From: Sorangium cellulosum
GTDB lineage: Bacteria; Myxococcota_A; Polyangia; Polyangiales; Polyangiaceae
NCBI RefSeq assembly: GCF_004135735.1
Contig: NZ_CP012670.1
Span: 10,434,501 to 10,498,500 of the forward strand
Direction: 5' to 3'
Length of the DNA: 64,000 nt
Shown here: one piece after another, positions 29,301 through 36,890 of the stretch
Layout: every line of letters starts with the position of its first letter
Numbering within the stretch: position 1 is the first letter of the stretch
Made by a program: the position numbers and the translations under genes
Notes under the pieces: generated by a model
What the model saw: the letters and a program-made list of their open reading frames with translations, nothing else
Databases searched by the model: none
What the model was told of the DNA's origin: nothing

Positions 29301-30303
29301 GGAGGGGAAGCTCGGCCACTTCGACCGGGTGGAGAGCTGGGCGGCGCGCGTGGCGGAGGCGACGGGCGCGCCGAGCGCCCGGAACATGTGCCTGTGCGAG
29401 GGCGCGACGTACCTGGTGTTCGGGGGCCGCTACGCGGCGGCCGACAGGATCATCGGGATGCTCGACGCCGTCGCGAGCGGGCCCGCCTCGCTCGATCCGC
29501 AGACCGCGGGGCTCTACCAGCAGGTGCGCGCGATCCGCGCGCAGACGAAGGGCGACATCGGGGCCGCGCTGAGCGGGCTCACGGCGGCGCTCGCGGCGTT
29601 CGAGCAGGCCGGCGACCGCCGGAACGCGTGCGCGGTGCGCTCGAACCTGGGCTTTCTGTACGGCGAGCTGGGCGATTTCGAGGTCGCCGAGTCGGCGCTC
29701 CGGATGGCGCTCGCGGCGGCGCAGCGCATGGGCCTCGACGACCTGGAGACCGCGGCGCTCCAGAACCTCGGCTACGTCATCGCCCACCTCGGGCAGCTCG
29801 ACGAGGCCAAGCTCCTCGAGCAGCGCGCCGCCGCGGCGTTCCAGCAGCAGGGCGACCGGCGGATGGAGGGCGTGACGCTGACGTACCTCGCGAAGATCCT
29901 GCTGCTCTCGGGCGACCCGGCGGCGGCCGAGCGCGAGGCGCGCGCCGCGGTCGAGGCGCTGACGGTGGCGCCGCCGCTCCGCGCCGCCGCGGTCGCGCTC
30001 CTGTCGCGCGCGCTGCTCGCGCAGGGCCGCGCGGCCGAGGCGCTGCCGGTCGCGCGCGAGGCGTTCGCGCAGCTCGAGGAGACCGGCTCGCTGGAGGAGG
30101 GGGAGTCGCTGGTGCGGCTCGCCTACGCCGAGGCGCTCGCCGCCGCGGGGGCGGAGCGGGCGGCGGCCGAGGCGCTCGCCGCCGCGCGTGAGCAGCTCCT
30201 GCGGCGCGCGGAGAAGATCAGCGACCCGAGCATCCGCGAGCGGTTCCTCACGTGCGTGCCCGACAACGCGAAGACGCTGGCGCTCGCCTCCGGGTCGACC
30301 TGA
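26353..30303 (+). CDS. Giant Ser/Thr protein kinase with cyclase-like, AAA ATPase and TPR regions
   Basis: The 1316-residue protein starts at GTG 26353, one base after the NAL-protein stop. A Hanks-type kinase domain (10-280) has G-loop GGMGTVY, K40 in VALKV, HRD at 129-131 (HRDVKPSN), DFG at 151-153 and GTPGYIAPEQ, so it should be active. Residues about 310-470 look like a degenerate class III cyclase domain. An AAA/NACHT-like ATPase follows (Walker A GPAGAGKS 520-527, Walker B LLVLEDLQW). From about 880 on there are TPR-like helical repeats. No transmembrane helix is evident. This is the myxobacterial STPK-ATPase-TPR signalling class. Coupling to a secreted protein suggests a shared pathway. 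Confidence 0.9.
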   Translation: MDSGTVLASRFVVERQVAAGGMGTVYRALDRLDDRRVALKVLHSREAFDVERFERESQILAELSHPGIVRYVAHGSTGTGEHYLAMEWLEGEDLSTCLARRQLTAAESLAVLRRTADALAFAHARGIIHRDVKPSNIFLVAGDVGQLKLVDFGIARPDRESRRLTYTGGILGTPGYIAPEQIESGSTHDARADVFSLACVFYECIAGRPAFEGAHVMAALAKLLFQQTPKLREIRADLPEPLEQLISRMMAKHPDDRPRDCGDVGAQLAQIADVLDAWATPRPVTLASPRDATMRSARGPGFLTRSEQRLVSLVLAGEPEDVETSVAAAGGVPSASDVSSVLQELTGEGPASAVPRSEVRAAVEPYGAHITEISRGSLVAILAGAGSAVDRAERAVRCALALRARFPGIPLAVATGRGVSSAKLIEGDVIDRGVRALRATQAGIVRLDDVTASIVGGRLKVDADEEGPFLAGETAADESTPVLLGKPSLWVGRSRELSMLEGVFSGCVSESLASAVLVLGPAGAGKSRLRLEFLTRVRRQFGPVEILSGRAESVAAGSPFGLIADAIRKTAGIREGEPVEGRRRKLKRRLGRHLSGEALDRIAAFLGELSRTPFPDGEASGLRAARDNAMLMADATRGAWEDWLAAECAAQPVLLVLEDLQWGDAATVRLIDATLRNLRDLPLMLLALARPEVNKQFPGLWADREVQTIKLGPLPSKASERLVRSALGEDTPAETVARVVERADGNPFYLEELIRAVADGKGDVLPDSVLGTVEARLDAEGHEAKRVLRAASIFGDRFSKLGVASLLGGAARMKDTETWLDALSARELIAPASTPGWLGPTDYVFRHAIVREAAYAMLTEQDRALGHKLAGEWLERSGHTDAMALAEHFRLGGQPERAVRWYRRAAEQAIEANDLASALARAEMGVQCGATDEELGRLRLVEAEASVWRQDTALAAQRGAEAASLVRPGSSTWFRAIAQVIIAEGKLGHFDRVESWAARVAEATGAPSARNMCLCEGATYLVFGGRYAAADRIIGMLDAVASGPASLDPQTAGLYQQVRAIRAQTKGDIGAALSGLTAALAAFEQAGDRRNACAVRSNLGFLYGELGDFEVAESALRMALAAAQRMGLDDLETAALQNLGYVIAHLGQLDEAKLLEQRAAAAFQQQGDRRMEGVTLTYLAKILLLSGDPAAAEREARAAVEALTVAPPLRAAAVALLSRALLAQGRAAEALPVAREAFAQLEETGSLEEGESLVRLAYAEALAAAGAERAAAEALAAAREQLLRRAEKISDPSIRERFLTCVPDNAKTLALASGST

Positions 30304-30330
30304 CGGGCGCGCGCTCCCGGGCGGACGCGC

Positions 30331-31134
30331 TCAGAGCGGGCGCGCCCCGGGCGCCCCCTGCCGCTCTCCCTCCGCGGCGATCGCCTGGGGCGGCCGGGGG
30401 GTCAGCAGGCGGATGGCCTCGCGGTAGCCGTGGAGCGTCCCCACATCGACGTACGCGTGCCCGGCGCGGACGCCGAGCGCCACACCTCCGCGGGCGATGT
30501 GCTCGTTCACGAGGGTGCCGATGTACCGGTCGCACCGGTTCCGCTGGCACCAGAGCTCGTGGAGCTGCTGCAGCGCGGCGCCGGTCAGCTTGAAGGCGCC
30601 CCAGACCCAGCGCGTCGCGGCGTCGGGGCGCTTCACCTGGATCTCGAGGATACGCCCCTCGCTGTCGGTCACGACGGCATCGAACAGCTCCGGGCGCTCG
30701 ACCGGGAAGAGGAGGAACGAGAGCTCCCGAGGCGGGAGCGCGGAGAGCCCATCTTCCGGGAACCAGAGGGTGTCCGGGAGGCCGACGAGCACGACATCCT
30801 CCGGCGGGATGAGCGGGAGCGCGCGGAAGATCGCGTCGCAGAGGCCGGCCGGGCTCGGCTGCACCACGTACGACAGGCTCGCCTGCCCCACGGAGGCCCC
30901 GTAATAGTCGAGGATATCCGACTTGCCCGAGGAGATGACGAAGCAGATCTTGGTCGCGCCGGCGAGCAACATGCGATCGACCAGGTACTCGCTCACGGCC
31001 CGGGGCCGCTCGACCCCCTGGTCGAGGCGGCTGCCGACCGGCAGCAGCTCCTTCGAGACGGCGAGCGGCTGAAGTCGACTCCCCACGCCGGCGGCCGGGA
31101 TGATGCCCCACACGGTCGCTTGTCTCTCTCTCAC
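30331..31134 (-). CDS. Sugar-nucleotide nucleotidyltransferase
   Basis: GTG 31134 is preceded by AAGGAGG at ideal spacing; the longer frame to ATG 31194 lacks such a site. The 267-residue protein has the NTP-transferase fold: IIPAAGVGSRLQPLAVSKELLPVG (about 9-32), a second block VVLVGLPDTLWFP with the metal-binding Asp, and WVWGAFKLTG. It resembles glucose-1-phosphate thymidylyl- or UTP-transferases that make activated sugars for cell-surface polysaccharide, although SKELLPV replaces the usual PKxLxPV. The exact sugar and nucleotide cannot be read from the sequence. It is convergent with the kinase gene and has no glycan operon around it. Confidence 0.8.
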   Translation of the reverse strand: MRERQATVWGIIPAAGVGSRLQPLAVSKELLPVGSRLDQGVERPRAVSEYLVDRMLLAGATKICFVISSGKSDILDYYGASVGQASLSYVVQPSPAGLCDAIFRALPLIPPEDVVLVGLPDTLWFPEDGLSALPPRELSFLLFPVERPELFDAVVTDSEGRILEIQVKRPDAATRWVWGAFKLTGAALQQLHELWCQRNRCDRYIGTLVNEHIARGGVALGVRAGHAYVDVGTLHGYREAIRLLTPRPPQAIAAEGERQGAPGARPL

Positions 31135-31541
31135 GCTCACGCCTCCTTCAGGGGCGACCCGCCGCCCCTCGCGTGAATCGAAGCCCGATATCATGCATGC
31201 GGTCGTCGCGTCATGTCATGCCGAGGATCCAGTCTGTCAAGTCGGGCCGGGGTTCCCACCTGCCAGTCCGATCAACACGCCAGGCCGGTCCCATCGAGCC
31301 GAGAGGCCATTTTGTCAAGCCAGGAGGGAACTCCAGCGCACGCAAACGCGCCTCGGGCGACGCGGTGTCGTCGTCGCCGGGGCCGGATGGATTCCGCGGG
31401 TGGAGTTGGGCAGGAGCGGAGGAGTCCATCCAGGACGCTGCGTGCAGGCATGGAGGAGACGCAGGGGCTGCCCCAGAGTAGATCAGGCAAGGGCGTGACG
31501 CGCGGCTCCGTTGCCTGGCGTGTGCGTGTGTGTGATGGGTG
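31135..31541. other. Intergenic region
   Basis: About 400 bp lie between two minus-strand genes, with lower G+C around 31170-31330. No coding sequence, repeat or clear promoter was found, apart from the GAAGGAGG ribosome site at its left edge. Confidence 0.5.
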
Positions 31542-34500
31542 TTACGCGGTGAGAGGTGGCTCCGCGTCCGGCGTCGTTCGATCGGGCGGCTCCGCCTCGA
31601 GGGCCTCGCGCTCGGCGAGCGCGGCCGCGAGGCGCCGCAGCCGGTCGCCCATGACGTTCGGGATGCGCCCCGCGGCGCCGGACGCGGCCGACAGCGCCGC
31701 GCGCGCGGCCGCGAGGCGGCCGCGGCGGAGGGCGGCGACCGCGCGCGTCTCGAGCACCTCGATGTGCTCCTGGCCGACGGAGCTCCGCGCCGAGCGGTCC
31801 ACGAGGGCGTCCCACTCGGCGTCGCCGCCGTCGCGGGTCGCCAGGTCGAGCATGGCGCAGAGCACCTCCTCCGAGGGGACCATCAGCGCGTCGGCGGGGC
31901 CCTCCGCGCGCGCCTGCTCCTGCATGTCGCGCATCCGCTCGTACAGCGCGCGGGCCTCGGCGTCCTCGCCGCGGTAGTACAGGAACCGGGCCTTCAGGAG
32001 CAGCGCGACCGGGCGGCAGTTCCCGCAGAGGCGGTGCTGCTCGATCGCGAGCGCGCGCTCGATGTGCGGCCTCGCCGCCTCGAGGTCGTTCATGAGGTAG
32101 AGGTACTCGCCGAGGTTGTACTCGCCGACCCGCTCCAGCCCGCTCTGGCCGAGGTCGCGCGCGAGCGAGAGCACCCGCTCGAGGTCGCGGATCATCCGGG
32201 CCTTGTCGCCCCGGCACGCCCAGAGCAGCGCGCGGTTGTTCGTCACCGAGCCGAGGTGGAGCGTGTCGTGGTGCGCCTCGCAGAGGGTGATCGCCCGGTC
32301 GAGCGCGCGCTCGGCCTCGTCGAGGCGGCCGAGCCCCTGGAGGACGAAGCCGAGCATGAGCAGCGAGATGACGAGCGTCTCGTAGCCCTCGTGGCCGAGC
32401 GTGGAGGCGGCGGCCGCCGCGTACCGGAGCGCGGACGCGGCCTCCTCCTCCCGGCTGAAGCGGTGCAGCGAGCGCCCGACGCCGAGCGAGAGGCGCGCGG
32501 CGAGCGCCGGCGACAGGGTGATCTTGCTCGCGAGCACGCCCGCCTCCTTGACGCGCTCCTCGGAGCTCTTGAACTCCTCCATCCAGTCGAGCGCCGTGGC
32601 CTCGTCGAGGAGGATGTCGATCTGCGCCGGGACGTCGCCCCGCGCGCGAGCGATGGCCCGCGCGCTGGCGAAGTCGGCGAGCGCGTCGTGGTAGCGGCCG
32701 AGGCGGTAGCGCATGAGGCCGCGGCCCCGGAGCGCGACCGCGCGGTCGGGGCGCGCGCCGCCCGGCGCGCCGGGCTCCCCCGCGTGCGGGCCCTGACGCA
32801 GGGGCGCGCTCGGGGCCGTCGGATCGAGCGGCTGCTCCAGGGCGCGGCTGTAGAAGGTCTCGGCGTCGAGGTACGCGTGCCGGGCGCGCGCGCGCTCGGC
32901 CAGCGTGAGGTAGGCGCGCTCGGCGACCGCGCCGAGGCCCGCCTGGGCCGCGTGGTATGCGAACGGGAGGAGCCGCGCCTCCTTGAGGTGGGGCGCGGCG
33001 CGCTCGCCGCCCTCCCCGGCGGCCGCGTCGCGATGCAGCTTGAACGCCGCGAGGTGGACGCGCCGGCGGAGCAGGTCGGGGGCCCCGCGGGCCACCGCCT
33101 CGCGGACCAGCGCGTGGCGGAAGCCGATGCGGCCCCGCCGTTCCTGGACGAGGAGGCCGGCGGCGACCAGGCGCTTCACCGACACCGCGGCGTCGAGCGG
33201 GAGGTCGTCGGCCTCGCCGTGCTCGTCGAGCCGCTGGAGCACGCCGGCCACCTCGGCGACGGTGACGTCGGGGCCGAGCAGCGCGATGAGGCGCGCGTGC
33301 GCCTGCAGCGCGGGCGGCAGCGCGTCGATCTCGCCGAGCGCCAGCCAGTCGAGGAGCGGCATGTCCGGGAGGCGATCGAGCTCGTCCGTGGCGAGGTACC
33401 AGGCGTCCCCCCGCGGGTGCCGGCGCACGATGCCCTCGCGCTTGAGGCCGCGCACGAGCTCGACGAGCAGGAGCGGGACGCCCTGCGCGCGCTCGACGAG
33501 GTGGACGAGCGCCGGCTCGGGCACGTCCTCGGCGGGCAGCAGCAGCCGCCGGCAGAGCGCGACGGCGCTCTCCCGGTCGAGCGCCTCCAGGCGGTAGGTC
33601 TCGCGGCGCGCGGCGCGCTCGCCCCAGCCGGGGCGCGCGCTCTCGAAGCTCGGCCGCGCGAGCGCGCAGATGAAGAGCCGCGCCTGCACCTCGGCGAGCG
33701 CCGCGTACTCGAGCGCGGCGAGCGCCGCGTCGTCGGCCGCGTGCGCGTCGTCGAGCACCACGAAGAGCGGCGTCCGCTGCGCCCGTCGGCGCAGGGCCTC
33801 GCCCGCGGCCACCGCGAGCGCGGCGCGGAGCGCGCCGGGCGCCGCGGAGAGCGCGCGGAGCTCCGGGTAGCGCCCCGGGCCGGAGCCGCCCTCGTGGATC
33901 CAGCCGAGCGCGAGCGCGACGGCGCCCCCGAGCTTCGCGTGCTGCGGGGCGCCGAGGCGCCGCCGGAGGAGCGCGCTGCCGCCGTCCGCCGGCGGGGACG
34001 ACGGCAGCGCGAGCGCCTGCTGGAGGATCTCCCGCACGACGCGGTCGACCCCGCCCGCGACCGGCTCGCCGGTCCGGAGCTCGATCACCTCGGCGCGGTC
34101 CTCGAGCTCGCGCAGCCGCCGCACGAGGGCGCCGGCGAGGCGGCTCTTGCCCTGGCCGGCGCCGCCGATGACGCTGACGACGGTGGGCGTCGCGGTCGCC
34201 ACGGCGTTGCGCGCGCCGGCGACGAGCTCGCCGAGGACGTCGCTCCGGCCGAAGAACGGCTCGGAGCTCCCCTCGACCGCCGGATCGGCCTCGGGCACGA
34301 GGGAGGCCGGCCCGGGGAGGAGGGAGGCCGGCCCGGGCGGGGCGGCGGCGTCGCCCGGGGGCTGCGCGCCGTCGCCCAGCGCCGCCGCGGCGGCGGGGGA
34401 CACGAGGAGCCCCGCGGCGCCGTCGCCCGCGAAGCGGTCCTCCCGGTGGAAGAGCGGGCTCAAGAAGCGCCGCGCGCCGTCGGGCCGCATCTGGACCGAG

Positions 34501-35858
34501 ACGGACGCGAGATCGAGCAGCCCGCGGGAGAGGACGCGCTGCTGCTCGAGCTCGCGGGCGCCGTGCATCGCGCGGCGCAGCGGGTTCGCGCCGTCCTCGT
34601 GATCGAAGGCGGCGACGAAGCGGTTGCCCGCGGCGTGCGCGAGCTCGCCGCCCAGCGCGCTGAGCCTGCGCTGGAGCGTCACCACGTCGAGCTCGGCCTC
34701 GAAGAAGAGGAGCGCGACGGCGCGCCGCTCGATCCTGCGGGCGCTCGGCGGCGTCGCCTCCGCGGCGACGCGCGCGGGGCGCGCCGGGCGGCGCTCCTGG
34801 GCGCGCTCGAAGCCCTCCAGCGCGGCGCCGAGGGCGGCGGCGCTCTCGAAGCGCTGGCTCCTGTCCTTGGCGAGGCACCGGAGCACGATCTCCTCGAGGG
34901 GGGGCGCGGTCGGCGCGATCGACGAGAGGCGCGGAGGGCGGCGGCTCAGGTGGTCCTGCCGCACCACGGCGGGGGGGCCCCAGAACGGCGGCCTGCCGGT
35001 GAGCAGCTCGAACAGCACGACGCCGAGGGAGTACACGTCCGCGCGCGCGTCGACGTCGCCGCCGCCGTCGCACTGCTCGGGCGCCATGTACTCGGCGGTG
35101 CCGGGCGCGTCGCTCTCGAGCGTGAGGCGCGGCGGCGGCCCGCCCGGCCCCGCCGCGAGGCGGGGATCGCGCGTCGCGAGGCCGAGATCGATGAGGGTCG
35201 CGCGGGGCCCGCGGTCGCCGGCGCCGGCCGGCGGGCCGGCGATGAGGATGTTCTCGGGCTTGATGTCGCGGTGCACGTAGCCGCGGGCGTGGATCGCCTC
35301 CAGCGCCCGGAGCGTGGCGCGCGCGAGGGCGCACGCCTCGCGCGGCGGCGCCGGGCTGGCGACGCCGCGCGCGACCAGGCGATCGGCCAGCGTCCGGTCG
35401 TCGAGGTACTGCATGACGAAGTAGGGCAGGCCCGAGGGGAGCTGGCCGCAGGCGTAGACGGCGGGCACGTGCGGCGGCCCGATGTCGTAGAGGGCGCGCA
35501 TCTCCTCGACGAGGCGGAGGCTCGCGTCCGGCCGATCGTCGCGCGCGACCTTGATCGCCACGGTCGCTCCCCCCTCCTCGGGCTCGGCCGCGAACACGGC
35601 CCCGAACCCGCCCGCGCCGACGAGCCGGACGCGCCGGAACCCCGCGATGTCGGGCGGCGTGATCGCGCGGAGCCAGCCGGCGTCGGCGTCCTCGGGGCCG
35701 CCCGCCGCGTGGGCCTCCGGGCTGGCCTGCCGCGTCACGGGGCCGTGCTCGGGGCACCCTGGATCCGCGTGCGCGACCCGCCGCCCGCACTCCCTGCACC
35801 GCGCCGGGGGCGCTCCTTCGCGAGCCCCGCTTCCGCCTTCACGAGGATCGGGCTGCAT
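31542..35858 (-). CDS. Giant Ser/Thr protein kinase with zinc-ribbon N-terminus, ATPase and TPR
   Basis: The 1438-residue protein starts at ATG 35858, five bases after the stop of NAL protein 2; the frame stays open further upstream but over that gene. A zinc-ribbon-like motif (C21, C24, C35, H38) precedes the kinase domain (73-330: GAGGFGAVF, K103, YVHRDIKPEN, DLG in place of DFG, GTAEYMAPEQ). A cyclase-like region (RRAVALLFFEAELDVVTL onwards), an ATPase (VIGGAGQGKS, LFVVLDDAHAADD) and about 450 residues of TPR-like helices follow. It is predicted cytoplasmic. Its architecture and its position after a NAL gene repeat the 25.5-30.3 kb locus. DLG is a tolerated variant, so activity is likely. 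Confidence 0.9.
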   Translation of the reverse strand: MQPDPREGGSGAREGAPPARCRECGRRVAHADPGCPEHGPVTRQASPEAHAAGGPEDADAGWLRAITPPDIAGFRRVRLVGAGGFGAVFAAEPEEGGATVAIKVARDDRPDASLRLVEEMRALYDIGPPHVPAVYACGQLPSGLPYFVMQYLDDRTLADRLVARGVASPAPPREACALARATLRALEAIHARGYVHRDIKPENILIAGPPAGAGDRGPRATLIDLGLATRDPRLAAGPGGPPPRLTLESDAPGTAEYMAPEQCDGGGDVDARADVYSLGVVLFELLTGRPPFWGPPAVVRQDHLSRRPPRLSSIAPTAPPLEEIVLRCLAKDRSQRFESAAALGAALEGFERAQERRPARPARVAAEATPPSARRIERRAVALLFFEAELDVVTLQRRLSALGGELAHAAGNRFVAAFDHEDGANPLRRAMHGARELEQQRVLSRGLLDLASVSVQMRPDGARRFLSPLFHREDRFAGDGAAGLLVSPAAAAALGDGAQPPGDAAAPPGPASLLPGPASLVPEADPAVEGSSEPFFGRSDVLGELVAGARNAVATATPTVVSVIGGAGQGKSRLAGALVRRLRELEDRAEVIELRTGEPVAGGVDRVVREILQQALALPSSPPADGGSALLRRRLGAPQHAKLGGAVALALGWIHEGGSGPGRYPELRALSAAPGALRAALAVAAGEALRRRAQRTPLFVVLDDAHAADDAALAALEYAALAEVQARLFICALARPSFESARPGWGERAARRETYRLEALDRESAVALCRRLLLPAEDVPEPALVHLVERAQGVPLLLVELVRGLKREGIVRRHPRGDAWYLATDELDRLPDMPLLDWLALGEIDALPPALQAHARLIALLGPDVTVAEVAGVLQRLDEHGEADDLPLDAAVSVKRLVAAGLLVQERRGRIGFRHALVREAVARGAPDLLRRRVHLAAFKLHRDAAAGEGGERAAPHLKEARLLPFAYHAAQAGLGAVAERAYLTLAERARARHAYLDAETFYSRALEQPLDPTAPSAPLRQGPHAGEPGAPGGARPDRAVALRGRGLMRYRLGRYHDALADFASARAIARARGDVPAQIDILLDEATALDWMEEFKSSEERVKEAGVLASKITLSPALAARLSLGVGRSLHRFSREEEAASALRYAAAAASTLGHEGYETLVISLLMLGFVLQGLGRLDEAERALDRAITLCEAHHDTLHLGSVTNNRALLWACRGDKARMIRDLERVLSLARDLGQSGLERVGEYNLGEYLYLMNDLEAARPHIERALAIEQHRLCGNCRPVALLLKARFLYYRGEDAEARALYERMRDMQEQARAEGPADALMVPSEEVLCAMLDLATRDGGDAEWDALVDRSARSSVGQEHIEVLETRAVAALRRGRLAAARAALSAASGAAGRIPNVMGDRLRRLAAALAEREALEAEPPDRTTPDAEPPLTA

Positions 35859-35863
35859 GGGCC

Positions 35864-36733
35864 TCAACGCAAGTACGTCGTGACCACCGCGGTGGACCAC
35901 TCCCCGCGATCGTTCCGGCAACGCGTCCGGTACTCGCCCGGATCGTCGAGCTCGGCACACTGGTGATCGCACGAGCCCACGATGTGGATGTTCGGGCACT
36001 CCGTGGCGCGGTCGTCGTCCTCGCCGACGTGTCCGGCCGCACATTCCCTCCCGATGGCGCGGGAGCTCTCGATGTTGTGCTCGTTGTAGCAGGCATAAAG
36101 GCGAGGTGGGTTGCTGAACAGATTGCCCCAGAACGCGCCCTCCTCGCGCGGATAGGCCTCGACCTCGTACCGGTCCGGGTACCTGAGCGCCGCGTGCGCT
36201 GCGCGCGACGAGATCAGCACGGAGATGCCCGCCAGATTGGCGCGCGACGCCACGCAGGCCGAGACCCATTGCTCCCGGGACGCGCTCAGCGGCTCATGGC
36301 TCCAGCTCGCGGCGAGGCCGAGGTGCCCCGGATAGCTCTCCTCGTGACGCTCGCCCTGCTCGTCGTGCCATGAAAAGCGGAACGACTGCGATGGACTCAG
36401 CGCGCAGCTGACGATGTACCGAAGGAGCTCCCTCGACAGGGCCCCGAGCTCCCCGGGGGCGCGGATCGACGAGAGGATGCGCGCCCCGACGCTCGTCTCC
36501 TGGAGTCTGTTCAGGGCGAGCGCGCTGGGGTCGAGGGCGTTCGGGTCGAGCGCATTCGGGTTCAGCGCGTTCGGGTTCAGCGCGTTCGGGTTGAGGGCAT
36601 TGTGATTCAGGAGCGCACTTGTGGCTGCCTCGACCGACCCCGCCTCCGTTGAAAATCCGTCGGCGCCGCCGCAGCCGATCAGCGAAATAAACACCAACGT
36701 ACGCAGGTGGCACGAAGGAACTCGCCTCTTCAT
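35864..36733 (-). CDS. NAL-repeat lipoprotein 2 (kinase-coupled)
   Basis: The 289-residue protein starts at ATG 36733 behind GGGGGGA and has a clear lipoprotein signal (RTLVFISLIGC, lipobox LIGC, Cys21). Residues 45-74 are NALNP/NALDP pentads. The Cys-core domain follows with the family motifs YIVSCAL, LGLAASW, QWVSACVASRANLAGISVLISSR, EEGAFWGNLF, YAC, RECAAGHVG and IHIVGSCDHQC. It should sit lipidated on the periplasmic side of a membrane or on the surface. The next gene, five bases downstream, is a giant kinase. A second kinase gene is divergent on the other side. Function is unknown, and no named domain is recognised. Confidence 0.82.
   Translation of the reverse strand: MKRRVPSCHLRTLVFISLIGCGGADGFSTEAGSVEAATSALLNHNALNPNALNPNALNPNALDPNALDPSALALNRLQETSVGARILSSIRAPGELGALSRELLRYIVSCALSPSQSFRFSWHDEQGERHEESYPGHLGLAASWSHEPLSASREQWVSACVASRANLAGISVLISSRAAHAALRYPDRYEVEAYPREEGAFWGNLFSNPPRLYACYNEHNIESSRAIGRECAAGHVGEDDDRATECPNIHIVGSCDHQCAELDDPGEYRTRCRNDRGEWSTAVVTTYLR
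36512..36601 (-). repeat. 15-bp coding repeat (NAL pentads) of protein 2
   Basis: Six pentads are encoded on the minus strand: NALNP three times, NALDP twice, then SALAL. The units are near-identical in DNA. Confidence 0.88.
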
Positions 36734-36890
36734 CTGTCCCCCCTATTCTGCCAGCAGATGGAATAGGCTACCGTGTCGATAACGATGGATTTACTGTACC
36801 ACCAGGGGGAGCGGCGTGTAGTGGCAACACGATCTTCCGCGCTGGAAAAAAACGTCGCTCGGGCGAGGCCTTAGACCTATCGGGGGGATT
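36734..36890. promoter_or_regulatory. Divergent promoter region between NAL gene 2 and an STPK gene
   Basis: This 157-bp A+T-richer spacer separates two divergent starts. GGGGGGA-type ribosome sites are present at both ends. No -10/-35 pair is clear. Shared control of the lipoprotein/kinase operon and the second kinase is plausible. Confidence 0.45.

Noticed and set aside
26332..29787. An 1151-codon open frame opposite the first giant kinase
   Set aside because: Antisense shadow; its composition (Arg, Ala, His and Val runs) is the complement of real kinase and ATPase motifs.
31539..35966. A 1475-codon open frame opposite the second giant kinase
   Set aside because: Antisense shadow of a gene with intact kinase, ATPase and TPR motifs.
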